A stretch of DNA of 64,000 nt from Verrucomicrobium sp. BvORR106 (lineage in GTDB: Bacteria > Verrucomicrobiota > Verrucomicrobiia > Verrucomicrobiales > Verrucomicrobiaceae), in contig NZ_BATR01000103.1 in the NCBI RefSeq assembly GCF_000739655.1, forward strand, positions 1-64,000. The letters are read 5' to 3'. Numbering within the stretch: position 1 is the stretch's first letter; each line of letters begins with the position of its first letter. Made by a program: the position numbers and the translations under genes. Below the pieces are notes generated by a model. That model did not search any database and had not been told where the DNA came from. It saw only the letters and a program-made list of their open reading frames with translations. Shown piece after piece: positions 18,560 through 26,093 of the stretch.

Positions 18560-19624
18560 TCAGTGGGGGTGAGCGGACGTTTTTTCCCCGAGCTGCTTGC
18601 CCAGCATGAACTCGATGTGTCTCTCCACGATGTCGCCCATGCTCATGCAGTCGTCGAAGACACCTGTGCCGTGGTACTCCCCGAGCTCTTTTTTCAGCTG
18701 CACCACCTTGGCCGGAGGCTCAGCGGGGTAGTGCTTCATGGCGCGGAAGAGGGAGCGGAGACGGGATTTCTCTGAGAGGTACCGTCTGGCGATGAGGCTG
18801 CGCTCCTCCTGCTGGTACTGCTGCATGGTGGCGTAGTTCAGGTACTTCGTGCAGAGCTTCACCACGGGGAGGTTCTCCTTGTAGAACTGGGGCAGGTACA
18901 CGCTCTTGGCGCCCTCGTAGCTTTGCTGGTCGAAGTCGATGGCCCGTACGCGGTACTGGGTCTCCTCAAAGTCCGGCGTCATGTCCACCACGTAGTTGTA
19001 GCTGCGCATGTCCCCCAGCAGCCGGATGAAGCAGCGCTCGCTGAACTTCACGAACTCCTTGGCAATACGGACGCGGTTCACGTCCGAGCGCTCGAAGTAT
19101 TCCCCAATGAAGACATCCCCCGGCACGCCGGCGATGTGCTCCTCGATCAAGGTGTCTTCATGCACCAGGTAGTTGATCCGGTTGGGGGAGAGCAGGTGCT
19201 CTAGTTCCAGGCCATACACCCGTGACGCGTCCGCCACCTTAATATAGAAGTGGTCGTAGTTGTCGTTGTACTCGTTGACCACGCGAATGCGGAAGGGCTT
19301 GCTGTTGCCAAACCCGCAGAAGTCCACCCGCTCTACATAGAGGTGGGGCACCGCCTTCAGGTCACCCGTTTTCAGCAGGGAGTAGATGCTGGTGAGGCGT
19401 GGCCACAGGTCTTTGAGCTGGGATCGCTCATACACCACGGTGTCCCAGAGGGTGCTGCGCCCCTCCTTGTCCATGAGCGGGTAGGCGCTCATGAAGCTCT
19501 GGAGGTCCCGGTAGAGCGCAGGAAGCGCGGCGAGGCGTCCGTAATGCCGGAGGTAGGTGCGGAGCTCATCACTGATGGTGATGAACTCTTTGCGACGCGT
19601 GATGGTGGGAGCTTCGTCCGGCAT
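18560..19624 (-). CDS. Conserved protein with protein-kinase-like motifs
   Basis: 354 residues, cytoplasmic. I do not know a named family. The middle of the protein carries RCFIRLLGDMRSYNYVVDM, which looks like a kinase catalytic-loop arrangement (acidic residue, then N five residues later), followed about 20 residues on by VRAIDFDQQSYE, resembling a metal-binding DFx segment as in HipA/APH-type kinases. I recall similar IDFDQQSYEG motifs in uncharacterised Bacteroidetes proteins. There is no clear glycine-rich loop. Function is therefore open; a divergent kinase or pseudokinase is the best guess. Monocistronic, with a promoter region shared divergently with the gene at 19696. Confidence 0.7.
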   Translation of the reverse strand: MPDEAPTITRRKEFITISDELRTYLRHYGRLAALPALYRDLQSFMSAYPLMDKEGRSTLWDTVVYERSQLKDLWPRLTSIYSLLKTGDLKAVPHLYVERVDFCGFGNSKPFRIRVVNEYNDNYDHFYIKVADASRVYGLELEHLLSPNRINYLVHEDTLIEEHIAGVPGDVFIGEYFERSDVNRVRIAKEFVKFSERCFIRLLGDMRSYNYVVDMTPDFEETQYRVRAIDFDQQSYEGAKSVYLPQFYKENLPVVKLCTKYLNYATMQQYQQEERSLIARRYLSEKSRLRSLFRAMKHYPAEPPAKVVQLKKELGEYHGTGVFDDCMSMGDIVERHIEFMLGKQLGEKTSAHPH

Positions 19625-19695
19625 GGTAAAATTTTGAGGAGTCTAGCCTTAAAGAGTCTTGTCAGCACGCAGCAAACCTGCCATTAAATGCCGCC

Positions 19696-20409
19696 GTGAA
19701 TTTTTGGCAGCTAATTCCGTGCCTCATCTCCGTTTCCAGTCTCGCACTGGCGGCGGATGAATTGCCGTTGCCAGTATTCGGCCCGCTCCCGGAGCGTGCG
19801 CCAGAGTCACAGAGCCAGGGGCTCCTCAGCCCCACGGCTGTGATCAAGCCGCCCACCAGTGGTCCGATTCTGGTGACCCCGGACATGTCCCGGCCCACCG
19901 TGGTGATTAAGCCCCCGCCTGCCGATGCCCCTGTGGCGGCGGCTGCAGTGAGGGAAGAGAAGGAAGTCCTTCCTCACATCACCGTGGGTGGCGTGTACAC
20001 CCCTGGGAAGACGCCACGTGAGCTGGCCCAGGCAGAAGTCGAACGTCGCAATCAGGAAAAAGCCATCCGCCAGCAGATTGCGGAAGCGCATGTGAACGGC
20101 AGCACCACCCAGCTTCGGCAGGTGATCGTCATGAGCGGTCCCGTGGATACCTCCGTGGGTCGCTCTCCTACGCCCCCCAGTTCCAGTGCCCAGGGGACGA
20201 AGGTGACCCTCATCGGCATCGCGGGTAATGACGCGGTGATCAAGAACTTGGAGCCTTTCTTCGGTACGCCCGTTACGCCAGACAGCGAGAAGCGTCTGAT
20301 CGAAGCCGTGAAGACGGATATCGCAGGCACAGGGATGGATGTCCGCATCGCCGGATGGTGGCCGCAGGAAGGCGTGATGGCCGTGAGTGTGGTACCCAAG
20401 GGCAGCTAG
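19696..20409 (+). CDS. Secreted proline-rich protein with POTRA-like C-terminus
   Basis: 237 residues with a GTG start and a Sec signal peptide (LIPCLISVSSLALAA, cleavage after ALAA near residue 20). The region about 25-95 is rich in Pro and Val with two VIKPP units (TAVIKPP, TVVIKPP); a coiled region follows (LAQAEVERRNQEKAIRQQIA). The last 70 residues (KVTLIGIAGNDAVIKNLEPF, then TPDSEKRLIEAVKTDIAG) resemble a POTRA module, a periplasmic domain found in outer-membrane assembly and secretion proteins. That similarity is by eye only. Followed by a good terminator. Confidence 0.6.
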   Translation: MNFWQLIPCLISVSSLALAADELPLPVFGPLPERAPESQSQGLLSPTAVIKPPTSGPILVTPDMSRPTVVIKPPPADAPVAAAAVREEKEVLPHITVGGVYTPGKTPRELAQAEVERRNQEKAIRQQIAEAHVNGSTTQLRQVIVMSGPVDTSVGRSPTPPSSSAQGTKVTLIGIAGNDAVIKNLEPFFGTPVTPDSEKRLIEAVKTDIAGTGMDVRIAGWWPQEGVMAVSVVPKGS

Positions 20410-20434
20410 CCCGGTGCTTCAGGGCGTGACTCGC

Positions 20435-20464
20435 AGCCGGACGGTTCACCCGCCCGGCTTTTTT
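20435..20464 (+). terminator. Rho-independent terminator
   Basis: Stem AGCCGGACGG / CCGCCCGGCT (one A-C mismatch, 5-nt loop) followed by TTTTTT, 26 bp after the stop of the secreted-protein gene. Confidence 0.85.
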
Positions 20465-20508
20465 GTGCTCAATCGGAACCGCTTACTATTGGTTGCCGAT
20501 GGGCCACC

Positions 20509-20826
20509 ATGTTGAATGTTCGGTCAATGATTCGCCCGCTCAACATCGCCGCCATTGGAAACGAGATCGCCATCGCCTGGGAGGACGGCAAAGAGAGCTT
20601 CCTTCCCATGGAGAAGCTGCGCGCCGCCTCACCTAGTGCGGAAAACATTGGGGAGAGGGATCTGCTGGGGAAGCAGTATGGGGGCACTGATCAGAAAGAA
20701 TACCCCGGCGTGACCGTCACCGGGTGGAAGTCGGTGGGCGGCTACGCGCTGCTGTTTGAGTTCAGCGACGGGCATTGCACCGGGATCTACCCGTTTGACT
20801 ACCTTCGCCGTTTGGCTGACGAGTAG
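20509..20826 (+). CDS. DUF971 domain protein
   Basis: 105 residues. IAWEDGKESFLPMEKLRAAS, YPGVTVTGWKSVGGYALLF and the ending GIYPFDYLRRLADE define DUF971, the small domain also found at the N-terminus of gamma-butyrobetaine hydroxylases and alongside Fe-S carrier (Mrp/ApbC) proteins. Role unknown. ATG at 20509 is used, but Met at 20527 is equally possible. The membrane-protein gene follows 19 bp later. Confidence 0.85.
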   Translation: MLNVRSMIRPLNIAAIGNEIAIAWEDGKESFLPMEKLRAASPSAENIGERDLLGKQYGGTDQKEYPGVTVTGWKSVGGYALLFEFSDGHCTGIYPFDYLRRLADE

Positions 20827-20845
20827 TTGAACCAGGAAGAAGGAG

Positions 20846-21511
20846 ATGCCCATGCCGCAAGCTGTCGATGTGCCCGCTGTGCTGAGCCACCGCCTTGAAG
20901 GCAAAGGGCAGGGGGCGGGGCTGGGGTGCTCGCTCATTGCGGCCATTGTGCTGCTGGGGTTGGGTAGCTCCATCCTCTTCTACGGATCCACCGGGGCGGA
21001 TAAGCGTTGGCTCGCCTGGCTGGTGGGTGGCGGTATGTGCTTTCTGGGCACGCTTTTCATCTGGTCCTGGATCACGCAGTTGCTCGCGGCAGGAACGACT
21101 CCAACCGTGGTGGAAGTCTCCGATTTACCTGTGCGAACGGGCGCCCCATTCAAGGTGGCGCTCATCCAGCCTGGACCTGCTGCACTGCGCTCTGTGAAAG
21201 TGCGGGTGATTTGCCGGGAGATCACCAGCAAGGTCGTCACCAAGCACATGGGCAAGGGGCGGGCACCTCGTAGACAGCGGTCGGTGGATGAAAAAATCCG
21301 CCATGAGCAGCTACTGGCCGACGCTCGGGAACTCCGGGTGGCGACCGGCGATACCTGGCACCAGATCTATGATGTCACCCTGCCAGCAGGGCTGCCCGGC
21401 ACAGGGCTGGCGCAGACGCCACAGGTCCGGTGGACCGTTGAGTTGACCGGCAAGCTCTACGGGATGGGCCGGTTTTATCGCATCCATGAGCTGGATGTGG
21501 CGGAAGGTTGA
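20846..21511 (+). CDS. Membrane protein, DUF3592-like
   Basis: 221 residues preceded by a strong AGGAAGAAGGAG ribosome site. Two membrane helices (about 32-54 and 60-80) are followed by a beta-rich soluble domain that resembles exported DUF3592-type proteins (LPVRTGAPFKVALIQPGPAA, YDVTLPAGLPGTG, QVRWTVELTGKL). No enzymatic motif. Probably co-transcribed with DUF971 and ppc. Confidence 0.6.
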   Translation: MPMPQAVDVPAVLSHRLEGKGQGAGLGCSLIAAIVLLGLGSSILFYGSTGADKRWLAWLVGGGMCFLGTLFIWSWITQLLAAGTTPTVVEVSDLPVRTGAPFKVALIQPGPAALRSVKVRVICREITSKVVTKHMGKGRAPRRQRSVDEKIRHEQLLADARELRVATGDTWHQIYDVTLPAGLPGTGLAQTPQVRWTVELTGKLYGMGRFYRIHELDVAEG

Positions 21512-21543
21512 CGCTTTTGGCGACCTTTTCCGGGCGCGGCGGC

Positions 21544-24333
21544 ATGTCTTGTGCTTGGTTGGGACACAAGACCTTGGAAACGAATCCCGCCTCAACACTG
21601 ATCGAACATGGATTTAAACTCCTTGATGAGGAGTTGTCCTTTCTCATGGAAGCCTTTGCCGCGGCCCTGCGCCGGATTGGCGAGCCCGAACTGGCCGACC
21701 GCATGCCCTGGACGGGGCAGCCGCTGCCAGAACAATCCGGGCCCAATCGACCGCTGTGCCAAGCCTACTCCACGGCCTTCCAGCTGCTGAACCTTGTCGA
21801 GGAGCGCGTCGCCCTGCAGGTGCGACGGCTCCGCGAAAAGGACCTCGGGCCGCTGGCGGAGCGGGGACTGTGGCCAGACAAGCTGGCCGCCATGCAGGGT
21901 CTGAATCTGGACGCCCGGGCCATCGTGGAAATCATGAAATCCGTGCGCGTGGAGCCCGTGCTCACGGCGCACCCGACGGAGGCCAAGCGCGACAGCGTGC
22001 GCGAGCGGCATCGCGAAATTTACGACCTGCTGGAGCGTCGGGAGAACCCGGCTTTCACTCCTCGTGAGCAAGAGCGTGTGCGCGGCTTCCTGGAGGCTCA
22101 GCTGGAGTCCCTCTGGCGTACCGGGGAAATCCACGTCACCCGGCCCAGCATCGCTGAGGAGCTGGAGAATGCCCTCTTCTTCTTGCGGGAGGTCTTCCCG
22201 GAGGCGGTCACTCGTACCCGGACCCATCTGCGCGAAGCTTGGATCGCGGCGGGGCTCGACCCCGTGGCATTGAAGGATCTGCCGCCCTTGATCCGCTTTG
22301 GTACCTGGATTGGCGGTGACCGTGACGGGCATCCGTTTGTGACTGCTGAGGTTACCAAGTCCTCCCTGCAATCCCTGCGCAACAACGCGCTCCGTCTCTT
22401 TGCCCGCAAGCTGGACCGCCTAGCCTACAATCTCCCGCTGAGCAAACACTTCCAGGAAGTGCCTGCGGTGTTGGAGGAACTCGTGGCCCGTCTGGTGAAA
22501 GAGCTGGAAGGGCACGAGGTCGTGGATGTGCCAGCCCTGCTGGATCACCACGATGAGGAGCCCTGGCGTCTGGCCGCCTCCCTTATGCGGGGCAAGCTGC
22601 TGCTGACGCGCGATCACCCCGAGGCGACCACGGTCTATGCCGAACCCGGTGCGCTGGATGCGGATCTTCGCCTGCTGGCGGAATGTCTGAGCGCGGTGGG
22701 GGCTGAGCACCTGGTGCAGGACTATGTGGACCCCTTGCGCCATCAGTTGGCCGCCTTTGGCTTCCATTCTGCGGTGCTGGACGTGCGGCAGAATTCGGCT
22801 TTTCACGAGAAGGCGCTCACCCAGCTTCTGGTAAAGGCGGGCGTGCCCAATGCGGCCACCTTCCCCAGTTGGTCGGAAGGCGAGAAACGGGCGCTGTTGG
22901 ACCACGAACTGGCCTCACCCCGCCCGTTCCTTTCCCCCGGTCTCTCGGCGGGGCCGGATGCGGATGCGGTGATAGAGTGTTATCGCGTGCTGGCAGAGTA
23001 TCGTGCCCGCTATGGTGGGGCTGGACTCGGCTCGCTGATTGTTTCCATGACCCGCGGGGTGAATGACCTCCTCACGGTCTATGTGCTGGCACGGGAGGCG
23101 GGTTTGATTGAGCTCACCCCGCAGGGCCTGCGCAGCCCGTTGCCGGTGGTGCCTCTGTTTGAGACCATGGACGATCTTGCCCATGCACCTGCCGTGGTGG
23201 ACGATTTCCTCGCCCATCCGGTCACCCGTATCAGTCTCACGGGGGGTGGCGGCAGCAACACGCCTGACTTCCAGATGATGCTGGGCTACTCAGACTCCAA
23301 CAAGGACTGCGGCATCTTCGCCAGCCAGTGGGGCCTGCATCGTGCGCAAGAAGCCTTGTTTGAGGTGACGCGCCGTCATGGCGTGCGCCCCGTCTTCTTC
23401 CACGGTCGTGGAGGCACAGTGGGCCGCGGCGCTGGTCCTACCCATTGGTTCATGGAGGCACTGCCTCATGGCTCACTCGGTGGCTCCTTCCGCATGACGG
23501 AGCAGGGTGAGACCATTTCCCAGAAGTACTCCCATCTCGGCTCTGCCACCTACCAGGTGGAGACGCTTACTGCTTCCGTATCCGCCGCCACGGCCAAGCA
23601 TCGGCACGCGCCCAAGCCAGCCGATCCCTGCCGTGAGATCCTGGACCGGATCGCGGGCTACAGCATGGAGGCCTACCGTGGCCTCCTGCATGCGCCGGAC
23701 TTCATCACCTTCTACCGCGAGGCGACACCCATTGATGCGCTGGAGAACTCCCGCATCGGTTCGCGTCCCTCCCGCCGCACCGGACGTGCCAGTTTGGAAG
23801 ATCTGCGGGCCATTCCGTGGGTCTTCTCCTGGACTCAATCCCGCTTCTATCTGCCCGGCTGGTACGGGGTGGGTGCCGCCTTCGAGCGGCTCAAGGTTGA
23901 AGCTCCGGAAGACTATGCTGCTTTGGAAGGCAGCATCTCGGAGTCCAGCTTCCTCCGCTACGTTCTGACCAACATGGACGGCTCCATCGTCAGCGCGAAT
24001 GAAGAGATCATGCTGGCTTACGGCTCCTTGGTTGCGGATGAAGCCATCCGGACGCGGTTCATGGAACAGATCATCGCTGAGTTTCATCGTACCCGCGATC
24101 ATCTGGCGAACATTTTGCATGGCGGCGGGTTTGGCTCCCGACGGCCCCGCATGGCCCGCACGCTCCAGGTGCGCGAGGAGCCGCTCAAGGTGCTGCACCA
24201 CCAGCAGGTGGCGCTGCTGAAAGAGTGGCGTGCGCTCACCGCAGCCGGGGACACCGCCGCTGCGGAGGCCATGATTCCAGATCTGTTGATCTCGATCAAT
24301 GCCATTGCTTCGGGGTTGAGGACGACGGGATAG
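21544..24333 (+). CDS. ppc: Phosphoenolpyruvate carboxylase
   Basis: 929 residues. Carboxylates PEP with bicarbonate to oxaloacetate, the anaplerotic entry to the TCA cycle; mdh lies 11 kb downstream. Signatures: VLTAHPTEAKRDSVRERH with the catalytic His near residue 140, and FHGRGGTVGRGAGPTH with the essential Arg; LGYSDSNKDCG is also intact. The C-terminus ends in TTG rather than the usual NTG. The start is uncertain: ATG at 21544 is used, but the frame is open back to a TTG at 21508 that overlaps the preceding gene. Confidence 0.97.
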   Translation: MSCAWLGHKTLETNPASTLIEHGFKLLDEELSFLMEAFAAALRRIGEPELADRMPWTGQPLPEQSGPNRPLCQAYSTAFQLLNLVEERVALQVRRLREKDLGPLAERGLWPDKLAAMQGLNLDARAIVEIMKSVRVEPVLTAHPTEAKRDSVRERHREIYDLLERRENPAFTPREQERVRGFLEAQLESLWRTGEIHVTRPSIAEELENALFFLREVFPEAVTRTRTHLREAWIAAGLDPVALKDLPPLIRFGTWIGGDRDGHPFVTAEVTKSSLQSLRNNALRLFARKLDRLAYNLPLSKHFQEVPAVLEELVARLVKELEGHEVVDVPALLDHHDEEPWRLAASLMRGKLLLTRDHPEATTVYAEPGALDADLRLLAECLSAVGAEHLVQDYVDPLRHQLAAFGFHSAVLDVRQNSAFHEKALTQLLVKAGVPNAATFPSWSEGEKRALLDHELASPRPFLSPGLSAGPDADAVIECYRVLAEYRARYGGAGLGSLIVSMTRGVNDLLTVYVLAREAGLIELTPQGLRSPLPVVPLFETMDDLAHAPAVVDDFLAHPVTRISLTGGGGSNTPDFQMMLGYSDSNKDCGIFASQWGLHRAQEALFEVTRRHGVRPVFFHGRGGTVGRGAGPTHWFMEALPHGSLGGSFRMTEQGETISQKYSHLGSATYQVETLTASVSAATAKHRHAPKPADPCREILDRIAGYSMEAYRGLLHAPDFITFYREATPIDALENSRIGSRPSRRTGRASLEDLRAIPWVFSWTQSRFYLPGWYGVGAAFERLKVEAPEDYAALEGSISESSFLRYVLTNMDGSIVSANEEIMLAYGSLVADEAIRTRFMEQIIAEFHRTRDHLANILHGGGFGSRRPRMARTLQVREEPLKVLHHQQVALLKEWRALTAAGDTAAAEAMIPDLLISINAIASGLRTTG

Positions 24334-24340
24334 GGGATTC

Positions 24341-24399
24341 GGTGCGTCGGTGCGTCGGTGCGTCGGTGCGTCGGTGCGTCGGTGCGTCGGTGCGTCGGT
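24341..24399. repeat. Octanucleotide tandem repeat
   Basis: Seven perfect copies of GGTGCGTC plus a 3-bp remainder, starting 8 bp past the ppc stop codon. Confidence 0.95.
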
Positions 24400-24473
24400 T
24401 GGGGGTTCGAGGTATCTTGAGCCTCCAGCGTGATGCTGGCCTGCAGTGGGTCCTTCTTCGGGGGGGAGCAACA

Positions 24474-24516
24474 CCTGGATGCGGAGCATCTTTGGGTCTG
24501 CGGCGAGAATCGCCGC
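24474..24516 (-). repeat. Two-hairpin element, copy 1
   Basis: Read on the minus strand: hairpin GCGGCGA-TTC-TCGCCGC, linker AGACCCAAA, hairpin GATGC-TCC-GCATC. It is homologous to, and in inverted orientation with, copy 2 at 24619. The outer stem carries a C-G pair where copy 2 has T-A. Confidence 0.8.
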
Positions 24517-24587
24517 TTTTGGGAGTCCTGTGTGGGGCAAGTAGCCTGTGTGTGCAGCGGAGTTCGTGAGTTTTATCGGGGACCAAC

Positions 24588-24601
24588 AGGTAGGAGTACC
24601 T
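24588..24601. repeat. Short palindrome between the two elements
   Basis: AGGTA-GGAG-TACCT, roughly midway between copies 1 and 2 of the two-hairpin element. Confidence 0.5.
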
Positions 24602-24618
24602 CACAAGGCCCTGCCAAA

Positions 24619-24665
24619 GCGGTGATTCTCACCGCAGTCCCAAAATCCTGCTTCGCAGGATCAGG
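24619..24665 (+). repeat. Two-hairpin element, copy 2
   Basis: Hairpin GCGGTGA-TTC-TCACCGC, linker AGTCCCAAA, hairpin ATCCTGC-TTC-GCAGGAT. Same architecture as copy 1 with stem changes that keep base pairing. Confidence 0.8.
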
Positions 24666-24699
24666 CGGAGGATGCAGTGGGTAGTGGGGTGTGTGTTCG

Positions 24700-24778
24700 G
24701 CTTCCCGTTTCGCGGGGTACTGAACCGGCGGGACGCCAGTAGCACGCACCGGCTGGAAGCCGATGCCACTTTTCATTT
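24700..24778 (-). repeat. Dispersed repeat of the FQPV / TGVPPV type
   Basis: On the minus strand this DNA would read IGFQPVRATGVPPVQ, a string seen in spurious ORFs from dispersed repeats in Verrucomicrobia and Planctomycetes. It contains the hairpin CGGCT-GGA-AGCCG (24750-24762). I do not consider it a gene. Confidence 0.55.
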
Positions 24779-24863
24779 CACTTGCACTCCGTCTCTTCAG
24801 CCGTATCCAGTGGCCAGTTCATCTCCTGAATGTCTCCCGTCGTCACACGCCCTAAATGGCAAC

Positions 24864-24900
24864 ACCGCTGGCTTTGGCTGCTCAAGCCAAAGGGCGCGGT
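24864..24900. repeat. Long hairpin
   Basis: ACCGC, then CTTTGGCT-GCTCA-AGCCAAAG, then GCGGT: an 8-bp perfect inner stem and 5-bp outer stem separated by a small internal loop. Related in sequence flavour to the CCAAAGCGG ends of the two-hairpin elements. Confidence 0.7.
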
Positions 24901-25005
24901 GGTCAAGTGACGCGCTGGATGACTGAAACGTAAGCCATTAAGTGGCGCGATTTTCCCGGATCCAGCAGCAGGCTAGGTGCCTGCCAGGCTTCTCTCTTCT
25001 CTACC

Positions 25006-25040
25006 CGCCCGACGCTCCCAGCCTCGGGCGTTTTTGTTTT
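25006..25040 (+). terminator. Rho-independent terminator in front of the DMT gene
   Basis: Perfect 7-bp stem CGCCCGA / TCGGGCG, 11-nt loop, then TTTTTGTTTT. It lies 42 bp upstream of the DMT start and more than 670 bp after ppc, so it ends a transcript that starts inside the intergenic region or attenuates the DMT gene. Confidence 0.8.
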
Positions 25041-25082
25041 CATGCCCCAGTTTCGCATTGCTTTCCCTTGTCCCATTGACCC

Positions 25083-25985
25083 ATGTCCCGCAGTTTCAAA
25101 TCCTCGCTTCTAACCTTTCTGATCGTCGCTGGCAGTTCGCTGTTCTTCTGCTCTAAAGCCGTGTTCGTGAAGCTGGCCTACCGCTATGGGCTGGATGCCG
25201 TCACGACACTGGCGCTGCGCATGGCCATGGCCTTTCCGTTTTTTCTGATCGGTGGCATCTGGGCTTCGTCTGGCAAGCATGTGAAGCCGCTCACGGGTCG
25301 CGACTGGGCTCGACTGGCCTTAGTTGGATTTTGCGGATGGTACTTCTCCTCCGTCATCAACTTCATGGGCCTGGAGCACGTGAGCGTGGGCTTGGAGCGG
25401 ATGATCTTGTACACCTATCCGTCCATTGTCCTGCTGGGTTCTGTGTTGATCTTGCGCAAGCCGTTGAAGTGGGGCGTAGCGGGAGCCATGTTGCTCTCCT
25501 ACCTCGGCATCTTGATCGGCTACTATGCGGAGGCCAGTGCCAAAGCAGGTGGGGAGACTTGGCTGGGAGCGCTGCTGGTGTTCGGCAGTGCGATCTCGTA
25601 TGCTATCTTCGTCCTGCTCAGTGGGGAAATGATCTCGCGAATCGGTCCCATCCGCTTCACCTCCTGCGTGGTGGGTTTCTCCTGCCTCTATGTCCTCATT
25701 CACTTTGTGCTCACGCATCCACCGGGGGCCATCTTAAAACTGCCTCCAGGTGCCTATGGCTGCGGGGTGGCTCTGGCCATTGCGGGGACGGTTATACCCT
25801 CTTACCTGTTCGGCATCGGGCTCAAGCGCGCCGGTGCCCAGGCCTTTGCGGTGATTGGGATGATCGGCCCCCTCGGCACCGTCGGCCTCGCCTGGATGCT
25901 CCTGGGAGAGGCCATCAATCCCGTGCAGGTGCTGGGACTGGCGCTGACCCTGGCGGGCGGAGTCATCGTGGCGATGAAGAAGTGA
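25083..25985 (+). CDS. DMT superfamily (EamA) transporter
   Basis: 300 residues with about ten membrane helices in two EamA repeats. The first repeat has FCSKAVFVKLAYRYGLDAVT and the second the analogous GTVIPSYLFGIGLKRAGAQA and ending LALTLAGGVIVAMKK. Family members export amino acids, nucleosides or sugars; the substrate is not predictable. ATG at 25083, 42 bp after a terminator. Confidence 0.88.
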   Translation: MSRSFKSSLLTFLIVAGSSLFFCSKAVFVKLAYRYGLDAVTTLALRMAMAFPFFLIGGIWASSGKHVKPLTGRDWARLALVGFCGWYFSSVINFMGLEHVSVGLERMILYTYPSIVLLGSVLILRKPLKWGVAGAMLLSYLGILIGYYAEASAKAGGETWLGALLVFGSAISYAIFVLLSGEMISRIGPIRFTSCVVGFSCLYVLIHFVLTHPPGAILKLPPGAYGCGVALAIAGTVIPSYLFGIGLKRAGAQAFAVIGMIGPLGTVGLAWMLLGEAINPVQVLGLALTLAGGVIVAMKK

Positions 25986-25997
25986 GGCAAGAGTGAG

Positions 25998-26093
25998 GAG
26001 TTAGAAGTTATGGGTTATGAGTGAAGAGCGCTGATTCGGCAGTTTCAGCGCCTCTTGCACTTAACCCTTAACTTCTAACGCTTAACCTTCACT
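25998..26093. repeat. Intergenic inverted repeat, family A
   Basis: The whole gap between the convergent DMT and glmM genes. The left arm starting GTTAGAAGTTATGGGTTATG is paired by CTTAACCCTTAACTTCTAAC on the right (two or three mismatches), with AGCGCTG / CAGCGC inside. A 22-bp stretch of the left arm is identical to one at 39641. Confidence 0.75.

Larger units (their letters stand above)
24334..25082. other. Repeat-rich intergenic region between ppc and the DMT gene
   Basis: No supported protein gene in 749 bp. It contains an 8-bp tandem repeat, an inverted pair of two-hairpin elements, a dispersed repeat of the type whose antisense reads GFQPVRATGVPPV, a long hairpin at 24864-24900 and a terminator, all listed separately. 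Confidence 0.75.

Noticed and set aside
24296-24569. THRRTDAP-repeat protein on either strand of the ppc downstream region
   Set aside because: Arises from the GGTGCGTC tandem repeat being open in several frames; no start signal.
24341-24665. CRISPR array
   Set aside because: Repeats are directly adjacent (8 bp) or inverted hairpins; there are no regular spacers and no cas gene.
24855-24884. tmRNA-like tag reading frame (ATPLALAAQ)
   Set aside because: The reading PLALAA resembles a tmRNA tag, but there is no stop after it, no tRNA-Ala-like 3' end and no 5' partner helix. Most likely chance.
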